A DNA stretch of 64,000 bases from JACVRW01 sp963734365. Its GTDB lineage: Bacteria > Actinomycetota > Thermoleophilia > Solirubrobacterales > Thermoleophilaceae. Both the position numbers and the translations under genes were made by a program. Of the stretch, positions 50,898-58,743 are shown one piece after another; within the stretch, counting starts at the first letter, position 1; each line of letters opens with the position of its first letter. The notes below the pieces were generated by a model. It was not told where the DNA came from and searched no databases. It saw only the letters and a program-made list of their open reading frames with translations. The DNA lies in the NCBI GenBank assembly GCA_963734365.1, contig CAVTGV010000004.1, forward strand, positions 806,001 through 870,000, in the 5' to 3' direction.

Positions 50898-51312
50898 CAG
50901 GAATCTCGAGCGGGTGCGACTGGTGAGCCCATTCGACGCTGCCGTCCGGCCCGACCAGCACGAGCGCACGGCCGGCCACTCCGTGGCTCTCGGCCCACAC
51001 GCCGTAGGCCTTGGCCACCTCGCCCTTGGGATGGAAGTCGCTGAGCAGCGGGATGGTCACGCCGAGGTGCTGTTGGAACGCCTTGTGGCAGAAGGCGCCG
51101 TCCACCGAGATGCCCACCAGCAGCCCCCCGCGCTCTTCGATCTGGGGCAGCACCTCCTGGTAGACGTTCAGCTGGTCGGTGCAGGTCGGGCTGAAGTCGG
51201 CGGGGTAGAAGACGAGCACCACCCGGCGCCCGCTGAAATCGCTCAACGAGACCTGATTGCCGTCCTGGTCGGGGAGCGTGAAGTCCGGCGCCGCCGAGCC
51301 GGGCTCGATCAT
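50851..51312 (-). CDS. peroxiredoxin (AhpC/TSA, BCP-like)
   Basis: The 153-residue thioredoxin-fold peroxidase has its peroxidatic Cys in FYPADFSPTCTDQL (near residue 44, the PxxxT/SxxC pattern). The DGAFCHKAF segment holds a possible resolving Cys near 76. It reduces hydroperoxides using thiol donors. Its ATG overlaps the rpsO stop by 4 bp, so it is made from the ribosomal-protein transcript. The following DsbA-like gene could encode a redox partner. Confidence 0.9.
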   Translation of the reverse strand: MIEPGSAAPDFTLPDQDGNQVSLSDFSGRRVVLVFYPADFSPTCTDQLNVYQEVLPQIEERGGLLVGISVDGAFCHKAFQQHLGVTIPLLSDFHPKGEVAKAYGVWAESHGVAGRALVLVGPDGSVEWAHQSHPLEIPGANLIFDALEQRSAA

Positions 51313-51578
51313 CGGCGGAGGCCGAGCTCCTGGATGAGCGCGCGGTAGCGGTCGATGTCCGCCCGCTGCAGGTACTTGAGCAGCCGCCGGCGCTTGCCCA
51401 CGAGCATCAGCAGGCCGCGACGCGAGTGATGATCCTTGCGGTGCTCGCGCAGGTGCTCGGTGAGCTCGTTGATGCGCGCGGTGAGCAGGGCCACCTGGAC
51501 CTCGGCGGATCCGGTGTCGCCATCGCCCCGTCCGTACTTGGAGACGATGTCACGCTTGGCGTCGGCAGTCAGCGTCAT
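51309..51578 (-). CDS. rpsO: 30S ribosomal protein S15
   Basis: The 89-residue length is exactly the usual size when started at the ATG at 51578. It has the S15 signatures TGSAEVQVALLTARINELTEHL, HRKDHHSRRGLLMLVGKRRRLL and YLQRADIDRYRALI. It binds 16S rRNA early in 30S assembly. The ribosomal gene leads a run rpsO, peroxiredoxin, dsbA-like, pnp; in most bacteria rpsO is directly before pnp. Confidence 0.97.
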   Translation of the reverse strand: MTLTADAKRDIVSKYGRGDGDTGSAEVQVALLTARINELTEHLREHRKDHHSRRGLLMLVGKRRRLLKYLQRADIDRYRALIQELGLRR

Positions 51579-51721
51579 GCGACGCGAAACCGTAGCAGGC
51601 ACGCCATGCACCATTCACACCCGGATATAGCGGATAATCCGGCGGCCGCCCCGGCTGGACGGGCTTGTAAACGTCCGGCAGTTGCACCATTCTTCGTGAC
51701 GTCGGTAACTAAGGAGGACAC

Positions 51722-51901
51722 GTGCACTCCGCACCCCCATGCACGCTGAGGCTTCCTGGCCCCAGCCGGCGAATAGTGGTGGAGCCCCTTGAGGCTCCCC
51801 TCGATCCCGATCCCGCACGGCGCACGCAACCGGCGGAGGCGCCCGTCAAGCGCCCGCCGCAGCGCCCGCCCAAGGAGCGTGAGCCAGTCCCGAGCCGGTG
51901 A
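51722..51901 (+). CDS. small Pro/Arg-rich leader-type protein (59 residues)
   Basis: A GTG 4 nt after a perfect AAGGAGG (51711-51717) opens a 59-codon frame. The product is rich in Pro, Arg and Glu, with VVEPLEAPLDPDPARR and KRPPQRPPKERE, and has no hydrophobic helix. Its TGA overlaps the GTG of the next gene (GTGA), so translation of the two is coupled. This is the best Shine-Dalgarno in the area, so I count the frame as a real small gene or a translated leader. The family is not recognised. Confidence 0.6.
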   Translation: MHSAPPCTLRLPGPSRRIVVEPLEAPLDPDPARRTQPAEAPVKRPPQRPPKEREPVPSR

Positions 51902-52584
51902 TCGGGCAGCGTTCCAGCCCGGCTCCGGCCGAGCCGCTGATCGCCGGGGCGGTTCACGGGCTGCGTGCGTGGACGGTGGAGGGTGAGCGCATCTCGGCCT
52001 GGATGCAGGGCCAGCAGTGGGAGACCGGCGGAGCACCCACCCGTGCCCGCTGTCTGAACGGGGCCGGCCACCTCGCGCCGGGGACGGCGTGCGGCTGCGG
52101 CCTGCACGGGTTCCATCCCTGGTCGCCGCTGGCGCGGCGCGCACTGAAGGGGAGCGTCCGGCCCGGCCACGTGGCCGGCATCGTCGAGGCGTGGGGCGAG
52201 ATGGAGATACACACCGACGGCTTCCGGGCCGAGCTGGCCCGTCCGCTGGCCTTCTTCCTGGCCGTGGATGCCGGGCCGGCCCGGCGCGCCTGCGTGCACG
52301 CGCTGGCCGCCGCGCACGGGGCGCACGTTGTCGACTTCGCGGATACCCCCGACCTGCGTCAGGTGTGTGCCGCACTCGCCCCCGCCGCCCTCGACGAGCG
52401 GTTCGTGCAGGCGCTGGTCCCGAGCGATGGCGAGGAGACTCACCCGCCGGCTCGCGCCGGGGAGCGCATCGCCGCGGCGGCCGACTGGCTCGGCTTTGCC
52501 GTGGGCATGGCCGTTGTGCTGGCGGTCTGGGGCCTGATCGGGGCGGAGGCGCTCAGCCTGGCGGCCGACCTGCTCGCAGATTGA
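51898..52584 (+). CDS. uncharacterised protein with CxCG motif and C-terminal membrane helix
   Basis: The 228-residue protein starts at GTG, overlapping the upstream small gene. The first 120 residues contain GLRAWTVEGERISAW, ARCLNGAGH, the Cys cluster TACGCGLHGF and IVEAWGEMEIHTDGFRAE. I have seen this pattern in actinobacterial hypothetical proteins but cannot name it. The three Cys (ARC and CGCG) could hold a metal. One helix near the C-terminus (about 198-218) may anchor it. The 3' end overlaps ribF on the other strand by 32 bp. Function unknown. Confidence 0.65.
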   Translation: MIGQRSSPAPAEPLIAGAVHGLRAWTVEGERISAWMQGQQWETGGAPTRARCLNGAGHLAPGTACGCGLHGFHPWSPLARRALKGSVRPGHVAGIVEAWGEMEIHTDGFRAELARPLAFFLAVDAGPARRACVHALAAAHGAHVVDFADTPDLRQVCAALAPAALDERFVQALVPSDGEETHPPARAGERIAAAADWLGFAVGMAVVLAVWGLIGAEALSLAADLLAD

Positions 52585-53464
52585 CCGCCTCGCGCTCGCA
52601 GATCTCGGCGGCCTGGGCCACGTCGCGATTCATCTGCACCACGAGCTCGTCCACCGAGTCGAAGCGCTGCTCGCCGCGCAGCCGCTCGAGGAAGGCGATC
52701 CGCAGCGTCTCTCCGTAGATGTCATCGTCGAAGCCGATCAGGTGGGCCTCCACCAGCAGGCCGCGGCCGGTCTGGAAGGTGGGCCGCACGCCCACGTTGA
52801 CCGCCGCCGGATAGCCGTGCGCCCAGGCGGCGTAGACGCCGTGACCGGGAGTCACGTAGGCGTCGTCGGGCACGAGATTGGCCGTGGGCATGCCGAGCGT
52901 GCGGCCGCGCCGGTCGCCGGTCACCACCTCGCCCTCGAACAGGAACGGCCCGCCGAGGAAGTCCGCCGCCTCGCGCACCTCGCCGGCGGCCACGAGGCCG
53001 CGGATGTGACTCGAGGAGATCGTCTCCCCCGCGGCCGCCACCAGCGGGGTCACGCTGGTCTCGAAGTCATCGTGCTCGCTCAGGAACTCGGCCGTGCCGC
53101 GCGCGCCCTTGCCGAAGCGGAAGTTCTCCCCCACCGACACGCGCTCGGCGCCCAGGCGGTCGATCAGCACGTCCTGGACGAACTCCTCGGCCGTCTGCTC
53201 GGAGAAGCCGCGGTCGAAGGGGATCACCACGAGCTCGTCGACCCCGAGCCCGGCGATCAGGTCGCGCTTGACCGGGAAGGGACTGATCAGCTTCGGCGTC
53301 GCCTCGGGGTGGATCACCGAGAGCGGGTGCGGGTCGAAGGTGAGCACGGTGTCCGAGCCGTCGATCACGGCACGGTGGCCGCGATGGACTCCGTCGAACG
53401 TGCCGATCGCCATTCGGCGGGGTCCGGAGCCCGGTACGACGTCGTGAAGCGAGACGACCTTCAT
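52553..53464 (-). CDS. ribF: bifunctional riboflavin kinase/FAD synthetase
   Basis: The 303-residue protein has an N-terminal FMN adenylyltransferase domain with MAIGTFDGVHRGHRAVI (HxGH-like), TFDPHP and the late SSSHIRGLVAAGEV. The C-terminal riboflavin kinase domain (about residues 185-300) has GRTLGMPTANL and PAAVNVGVRPTF. It makes FMN and then FAD. The insert after GHR is shorter than usual, but all key motifs remain. The ATG overlaps the truB stop by 4 bp. It is the last gene of the rimP-to-ribF chain. Confidence 0.95.
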   Translation of the reverse strand: MKVVSLHDVVPGSGPRRMAIGTFDGVHRGHRAVIDGSDTVLTFDPHPLSVIHPEATPKLISPFPVKRDLIAGLGVDELVVIPFDRGFSEQTAEEFVQDVLIDRLGAERVSVGENFRFGKGARGTAEFLSEHDDFETSVTPLVAAAGETISSSHIRGLVAAGEVREAADFLGGPFLFEGEVVTGDRRGRTLGMPTANLVPDDAYVTPGHGVYAAWAHGYPAAVNVGVRPTFQTGRGLLVEAHLIGFDDDIYGETLRIAFLERLRGEQRFDSVDELVVQMNRDVAQAAEICEREAVNLRAGRPPG

Positions 53465-54264
53465 GCGGGCGCGAACACTACGACGGGCCGGAGTTCTCCA
53501 TCGCGCGGCTCGGCGATCGCCACCAGCCGGCCGTCGTGCGTGAGGCGCAGGAACGGCGCGGCCTCGCCCTCGTCAGGCAGGCGCCGGCCATGGCTCACCG
53601 CCTCCGCCTCGGCGGTCTCGAGCTGCCGTTCCGGCAGGAACGCCAGCGCCTCCGCGAGCGGCAGCAGGCGTTCGGGGTCTGCGTCCTCCAGGCGAAACGG
53701 GCCGATGGCCGTGCGCTCGAGCTCGTCGCAGTAGGCGTCGCCGAGCTCGGCCACCAGCACGCGTACGTAGGTGCCGGCCGAGCACTCGATCTCGAACGCC
53801 GCCCGCTCGCCCTCGTGCCACAGGAGCTCCGAGCGGTAGACGGTCACCGGGCGCGCGGCCAGCTCGGGCCGCTCCCCGCGGCGGGCCAGCTCGTACGCGC
53901 GGCGGCCGCCGACCTTCACGGCCGAGTAGGCGGGCGGGCGCTGAAGCTGCTCCCCCACGGGTATCTCGAGCCGCTCCGGCGGGCGCCCCGTCTCGATGAG
54001 GGTGCCGTCGCGGTCACCCGTGTCCGACGTCCAGCCCAGCCGCGCGACCACGCGGTAGGTCTTGGGCAGAGCCATCAGGAACCGCTGCGCGCGCGTGGCC
54101 CGGCCCACCAGGACGAGCAGGAGCCCAGTGGCGAAGGGGTCGAGCGTGCCCGCGTGGCCCACCTTCACGCCCCGCGGGAGCGCGCGTCGCACACCGGCCA
54201 CCACGTCGTGCGAGGTGACCCCCTCCGCCTTTCGGTGCAGGAGGACGCCGTCGCCCTCGAGCAT
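53461..54264 (-). CDS. truB: tRNA pseudouridine(55) synthase
   Basis: The 267-residue protein has the catalytic Asp in GHAGTLDPFATGLL (near residue 42), an upstream KAEGVTSHDVV and the later LQRPPAYSAVKVGGRRAYELAR and CSAGTYVRVLVAELG, all classic TruB blocks. It makes pseudouridine at position 55 of the T loop of tRNAs. It directly abuts nrnA (no gap) and overlaps ribF by 4 bp. Confidence 0.95.
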   Translation of the reverse strand: MLEGDGVLLHRKAEGVTSHDVVAGVRRALPRGVKVGHAGTLDPFATGLLLVLVGRATRAQRFLMALPKTYRVVARLGWTSDTGDRDGTLIETGRPPERLEIPVGEQLQRPPAYSAVKVGGRRAYELARRGERPELAARPVTVYRSELLWHEGERAAFEIECSAGTYVRVLVAELGDAYCDELERTAIGPFRLEDADPERLLPLAEALAFLPERQLETAEAEAVSHGRRLPDEGEAAPFLRLTHDGRLVAIAEPRDGELRPVVVFAPA

Positions 54265-55266
54265 CTACGGCCGGAGCTGCTCGCCCACGTGGGCGCGGAG
54301 CTGACTCAACAGCTCGGGGAACGGCAGGCTGCTGGAGAAGCCGGCGGCCTGCGGATGGCCTCCGCCGCCGAACTCGCGGGCGATGCGGGAGACGTCGACG
54401 CTCCCGTCCGTGGCTCGCAGGCTCACCTTGCGCATCCCGTTGCGGCCGTCGGCGAGCTGGTCGCGGACCAGCACCGCGATCTTCGTGCCCTCCACGGCGC
54501 GGACGTGATCCACCACGCCCTCGGAGTCGGTCTCGAACGCGCCGGTGGCCTCGTAGTCCGCCTTGTCGAGGCGAGCCAGGGTGATCGTGCCGTCGTCGTA
54601 GCGCTCCACACTGGCCAGCGCGCGCTGGAGCAGCTGCAGGCGCCGGAAGGGCAGGTCCTCCCACAGTCGCCGGTAGACCTGATGCGGCTGCACGCCGGCC
54701 TCGATCAGCTCGGCGGCCATGCGGTGGCTCATCGCCGACGTGTTCTCGTACATGAAGCGCCCGGTGTCGGTGACGAGGCCCACGTAGAGGGCGTCGGCGA
54801 TGCCGGGGGTGATCTCGGCGCCCAGCTCCTTGGCGAGCCGCCACACGATCTCCGCGGTGCTCGAGGCCACCGAGCACACGAGGTTCACCGTGCCGAAGCG
54901 GGTGTTGTCGTGGTGGTGATCGATGTTGAGGATGTGGAGGCCCTCGGCCTGCAGGAAGTCGACCGGCATGCGGTCGATGTTGCCGCAGTCGAGGAAGACG
55001 ATGGTGCGCTCGGCCACGTCGTCGGGCGGCTCGCCCACGAGGCCGTCGAACGTGAAGCCGCGGTACTCCCAGGGCAGCGGGAACTCGCCGGGCGACATGA
55101 ACATCACCGAGTCCTTGCCCAGCTGCTCGAGGATCCGGTGCATGGCCAGCAGCGAGCCGAGCGCGTCGCCGTCGGGGTTCTCGTGCGTGGTGAGCAGCAG
55201 CTTGTCCGCCTCACGCAACTCGTACAGGACCTGATCCTGCTCCCGCTCGTCGGTGGCGATGCTCAC
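54265..55266 (-). CDS. nrnA: DHH-family nanoRNase / PAP phosphatase
   Basis: The 333-residue protein has DHH domain motifs THENPDGDALGS (motif I), FLDCGNIDRMP (motif II), NIDHHHDN (motif III, DHH) and a VTDTGRF segment. The C-terminal DHHA1 domain has the glycine-rich GGGGHPQAAGFS. It degrades oligoribonucleotides of 2-5 residues and/or 3'-phosphoadenosine phosphate. It overlaps rbfA by 4 bp, in the usual rbfA-nrnA-truB order of Gram-positive genomes. Confidence 0.94.
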   Translation of the reverse strand: MSIATDEREQDQVLYELREADKLLLTTHENPDGDALGSLLAMHRILEQLGKDSVMFMSPGEFPLPWEYRGFTFDGLVGEPPDDVAERTIVFLDCGNIDRMPVDFLQAEGLHILNIDHHHDNTRFGTVNLVCSVASSTAEIVWRLAKELGAEITPGIADALYVGLVTDTGRFMYENTSAMSHRMAAELIEAGVQPHQVYRRLWEDLPFRRLQLLQRALASVERYDDGTITLARLDKADYEATGAFETDSEGVVDHVRAVEGTKIAVLVRDQLADGRNGMRKVSLRATDGSVDVSRIAREFGGGGHPQAAGFSSSLPFPELLSQLRAHVGEQLRP

Positions 55267-55598
55267 TCCTCGTCCTCCAGCAGCTCCGTGATGCGCATGC
55301 CGCGGTCGATCGACTCGTCGAAGATGAACTCGAGCGTGGGCGTGCGCTTCATGCGCAGCTCGCTGCCCAGCGCCGCCTGGAGCACGCCGTGTGCCGAGCC
55401 GAGACCGGCCAGCGTCTCGCTGCGCTCATGCTCATCTCCGAGCACGCTCACGTATACGCGGGCATGGCGCAGGTCTGGGCTGGTTTCAACGGCAGTCACT
55501 GTCACGAATCCTATGCGTGGGTCTCTAAGTCCTTCGGCGATTCTCGCTGAGACGATCTCGCGGACCGCCTCGTTCACCCGACGCATGCGTTCGGCCAT
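55263..55598 (-). CDS. rbfA: ribosome-binding factor A
   Basis: From the ATG at 55598 the product is 111 residues. It has the KH-like fold signatures ERMRRVNEAVREIVSARI, DPRIGFVTVTAVETSPDLRHA and a C-terminal TPTLEFIFDESIDRGMRI. It assists late maturation of the 30S subunit. It starts 1 bp before the end of the ylxP gene region and overlaps nrnA by 4 bp. Confidence 0.94.
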   Translation of the reverse strand: MAERMRRVNEAVREIVSARIAEGLRDPRIGFVTVTAVETSPDLRHARVYVSVLGDEHERSETLAGLGSAHGVLQAALGSELRMKRTPTLEFIFDESIDRGMRITELLEDEE

Positions 55599-55599
55599 C

Positions 55600-55899
55600 C
55601 TAGAGAAGATCCTTCTTCGACTTGAGGTGCAATTCCACACTTACCCCATCAGGAAACATCGAGTGCACCCAGCGCTCGAGCGCCTCGGATCTATGCCGCA
55701 GCTCGCCGGACTCCCGCCCCACCAGCGCCGCGGTGACCTCGGCGCGCTGCCACAGCTCGTGATGATCGGTCTCGGCCACCGCTGCGCCGAAACGCCGTTG
55801 CAACTGCGCCTTCACCGACGACAACTCCCTGCGTTTGCCCTTGAGGCTCTCGTTGTCGGGAAAGTGGAGCTGGATCTCGATCAGGCAGACGAAGCTCAA
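55600..55899 (-). CDS. ylxP: DUF503 family protein (YlxP)
   Basis: The 99-residue protein has the family pattern: VCLIEIQLHFPDNESLKGKRRELSSV without a break in the Lys-Gly-Lys-Arg stretch, then FGAAVAETDHHELWQRAEVTAALVG. YlxP proteins are small and conserved between infB and rbfA, as here. They have been linked to ribosome assembly, but the precise role is not settled. The ATG overlaps the infB stop by 4 bp. Confidence 0.9.
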   Translation of the reverse strand: MSFVCLIEIQLHFPDNESLKGKRRELSSVKAQLQRRFGAAVAETDHHELWQRAEVTAALVGRESGELRHRSEALERWVHSMFPDGVSVELHLKSKKDLL

Positions 55900-58505
55900 G
55901 AGAGCGTCTGCTCAACCCTGCGCGTCTCGAAGACTTCGATCACGTCCCCCTCCTTGGGGTCGGGGTAGTTCTCGAGCACCACTCCGCACTCCATCCCCGC
56001 GGTGACCTCGCGCACGTCGTCCTTGAAGCGCCGCAGCGAGCCGATGCGGCCGGTGTAGACCACGGTTCCGTCGCGCACCAGGCGGCACTGTCCGCCTCGG
56101 CGGATCGTCCCGTCGGTCACGTAGCAGCCGGCGATCGTGCCGACGCGCGAGGCCCGGAAGGTGGCCCGCACCTCGGCGGTGCCCACCTGGTCCTCGACCT
56201 CCACCGCCTCGAGCAGTCCCTCCATCGCGTCGCGCAGGTCCTGGACGATGTTGTAGATCACGCCGTAGGTGCGGATCTCCACGCCCTCCTGGTCGGCGAC
56301 CTGGGCGGCGTTGCCCACGGGACGTACGTTGAAGCCGATGATCACGCCGTCGGAGGCCGAGGCGAGCATCACGTCGGACTCGGCGATTCCGCCAACGCCC
56401 TCGCGGATGATGTTGACCTGAACCTGGTCCTGGGGCAGCCGCGCGATCTCGTCCGCCAGCGCCTCGAGCGAGCCGGCCACGTCGGCCTTGAGAACCATGT
56501 TGAGCTCCTTCTCGCCGCGCTCGGCGCGGGCCAGGACGTCCTCCAGCGAGACGCGGCGGCGGGCCTGGCGGGCCAGCGCCTCCTGCTTGACGCGTATGGC
56601 GCGCTCGTTGGCCACGCGCTTGGCCTCGCGGTCGTTGTCCACCACGTGGAAGTGCTCGCCGGCGTCGGGCACGGCGTCGAAGCCGAGGATCTCGACCGGC
56701 ATGCCGGGAGTGGCCTCGTCCACGCGCTGTCCGCGGAAGTCGTTCATGGCGCGCACGCGGCCCCAGGTGTCGCCCGCCACCACCGAGTCGCCGATCTTCA
56801 TGCGACCGCGATGGACGAGCAGGGTCACCACCGAGCCGCGGCCGGGGTCGAGGCGCGACTCGATCACGAAGCCGGACGCCTGGGCGTCGGGGTTGGCCCG
56901 CAGCTCCTGGATCTCGGCCAGGGTGACCAGTGTCTCCAGCAGATCCTCGAGGTTCTGGTGGGTCTTGGCCGAGACGTCCACGAACTCCGTGTCGCCACCC
57001 CAGTCGGCCGGCGTGAGGCCCTGCTGGGCCAGCTCGCCGCGGACGCGGTTGGGGTCCGCGCCCTCCTTATCGATCTTGTTGACGGCGACCATCACCGGCA
57101 CCTCGGCGGCCTTGGCGTGGTCGATCGCCTCCACGGTCTGGGGCATCACACCGTCGTCCGCCGCCACCACGATCACGGCGATGTCGGTGACCTTTGCGCC
57201 ACGGGCGCGCATGGCCGTGAAGGCCTCGTGACCGGGGGTGTCGAGGAAGGTGATCGTGTGGTCGTCGTGATGGACCTGGTAGGCGCCGATGTGCTGGGTG
57301 ATCCCGCCCGCCTCGCCGGCGGCCACCTCGGTCTCGCGGATGGCGTCGAGCAGCGAGGTCTTGCCGTGGTCGACGTGGCCCATGATCGTGATCACCGGCG
57401 GGCGATAGATCAGCTCTTCGTCGGTGTCCTCGTACACGGGCTCGGGCTCGACGTCCTCGGCCGCGGAGACCATCTCGACCTTCTTGTCGAAGCCCTCGGC
57501 GAGTACCTCGATGGCCTCGTCGGAGAGCGTCTGGGTGAGCGTGGCCATCTCGCCGAGCTCCATCAGCTTCTTGATCACCTCGGGGGCGCTGAGCTGGAGT
57601 GACTCGGCCACCTCCTTGACCGTGGAGCCCGAGCGCACCGTCACCGCAGGGTCCTCGGCCTGCTCGGCCTCGAGCTTTGCCCGCGCCTCCGCCTCGAGAT
57701 CGGGCTCCACCCACTGGGGGCGGCGCCGGCGCCCGCGGCCGCGACGGGGCGGCTGGGACTGCTGCGGCGGACCGGGACGGTCGCGCCGCGAAGCCTGCGA
57801 GTCGATGACCACACGGCGACGCCGGCCGCCGGTGTCGCCGCCGCCGCCCTCGCCCGCGCGTCCTCCGCGCGTGGGGCGCGATCCGCGTCCTCCGCCGGAC
57901 CCGCCGCCCTGGCTACCTTGTCCGCGCCCGTCGCCGGGACCGCCTGGTGCGCGGCCGGACCCGGGACCGCCCTGTCCGCGCCCGCCTCCAGGCGCTGCCG
58001 GGCCGCGTCCGCCGCTGCGGTCGCCCTGGCGGGGCCCGCCGCCGCGGGAGCCGCCCTGTGAGGGCTCGCCCGGTGGCGGGGCGTCCTGCAAGATCCGGGG
58101 CCCGCGGCCGGCGGGCCCGGCCCGGCGCACCTCGCCCTCCGGCGAGGGCGCTTGCTGGATCGAGCGCCGTTCCTGGCCGTCGTCGCTCCCGGGCGAGGCG
58201 TCGCCATCGCGCGGCGCCTCGGCGGCGGGCGGGGCGGGCTCAGCAGGGGCTGCGGGAGCAGCGGAGGCAGCGGCCGGCTCAGGGTCGGCCGCCGGAGCGG
58301 CCTTGGGCTCGCTCGGAGCGGGCGCTGAAGCCTGATCGGCGGCCGCCGGAGCGGCGCCGTTGCCGAAGGCGCGAGCGGCGTCGGATTCCTCGACGCTGGA
58401 TGCCGGAGCCGTGACCTTCAGGCCGGCCTGCTGGAGCACCTGCAGGGCCTCCTTCGAGGTGATCCCGCGCTCCTTTGCTATCTCGTGGACGCGCTTCTTC
58501 GCCAT
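55896..58505 (-). CDS. infB: translation initiation factor IF-2
   Basis: The 869-residue protein starts with an IF2-N helix-turn (VHEIAKERGITSKEALQVLQ). A long Pro/Gly/Ala/Arg-rich linker follows (about residues 50-265), then a second IF2-N-like region. The G domain has GHVDHGKTSLLD (about 375), DTPGHEAF, NKIDKEGAD and SAKTHQNLE. Domains II and III and the fMet-tRNA-binding C-domain follow. It places initiator tRNA on the ribosome using GTP. The ylxR gene overlaps its start by 28 bp. Confidence 0.97.
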   Translation of the reverse strand: MAKKRVHEIAKERGITSKEALQVLQQAGLKVTAPASSVEESDAARAFGNGAAPAAADQASAPAPSEPKAAPAADPEPAAASAAPAAPAEPAPPAAEAPRDGDASPGSDDGQERRSIQQAPSPEGEVRRAGPAGRGPRILQDAPPPGEPSQGGSRGGGPRQGDRSGGRGPAAPGGGRGQGGPGSGRAPGGPGDGRGQGSQGGGSGGGRGSRPTRGGRAGEGGGGDTGGRRRRVVIDSQASRRDRPGPPQQSQPPRRGRGRRRRPQWVEPDLEAEARAKLEAEQAEDPAVTVRSGSTVKEVAESLQLSAPEVIKKLMELGEMATLTQTLSDEAIEVLAEGFDKKVEMVSAAEDVEPEPVYEDTDEELIYRPPVITIMGHVDHGKTSLLDAIRETEVAAGEAGGITQHIGAYQVHHDDHTITFLDTPGHEAFTAMRARGAKVTDIAVIVVAADDGVMPQTVEAIDHAKAAEVPVMVAVNKIDKEGADPNRVRGELAQQGLTPADWGGDTEFVDVSAKTHQNLEDLLETLVTLAEIQELRANPDAQASGFVIESRLDPGRGSVVTLLVHRGRMKIGDSVVAGDTWGRVRAMNDFRGQRVDEATPGMPVEILGFDAVPDAGEHFHVVDNDREAKRVANERAIRVKQEALARQARRRVSLEDVLARAERGEKELNMVLKADVAGSLEALADEIARLPQDQVQVNIIREGVGGIAESDVMLASASDGVIIGFNVRPVGNAAQVADQEGVEIRTYGVIYNIVQDLRDAMEGLLEAVEVEDQVGTAEVRATFRASRVGTIAGCYVTDGTIRRGGQCRLVRDGTVVYTGRIGSLRRFKDDVREVTAGMECGVVLENYPDPKEGDVIEVFETRRVEQTLS

Positions 58506-58738
58506 TCTTGAACTAAGTCTATGGTCTCCTGATCGATCCTTACGGGTGCCCGAAAGGCGCGCACCAGTGGGCGCGCCCTGGCGAGACTAGCGGCACACTC
58601 GGGCTGGGCACACACGTAGGCGCCGCGCCCGTGAGCGCTCGTGGACGGGTCGGGCCGCACCCCTCCGTCGTCACCGCGAACCAGCCGAAGCAGCTCCCGC
58701 TTTGGAAGGGAGCGCCCGCAGCCGACGCAGCGGCGCAG
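58478..58738 (-). CDS. ylxR: YlxR family (DUF448) RNA-binding protein, start codon uncertain
   Basis: The frame between nusA and infB reads LRRCVGCGRSLPKRELLRLV, then a spacer, HGRGAYVCAQPECAA and ARARPLVRAFR. This is the YlxR pattern (RCVGCR opener, GRGAYxC core) at the usual place. No ATG, GTG or TTG lies in frame between the upstream in-frame stop and the conserved sequence; CTG at 58738 or a rare GTA/GTC would have to serve. A frameshift near the nusA end is the alternative. The product would be about 86 residues. It overlaps the infB start by 28 bp. Confidence 0.7.
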   Translation of the reverse strand: MRRCVGCGRSLPKRELLRLVRGDDGGVRPDPSTSAHGRGAYVCAQPECAASLARARPLVRAFRAPVRIDQETIDLVQEWRRSASTR

Positions 58739-58743
58739 TGGCT

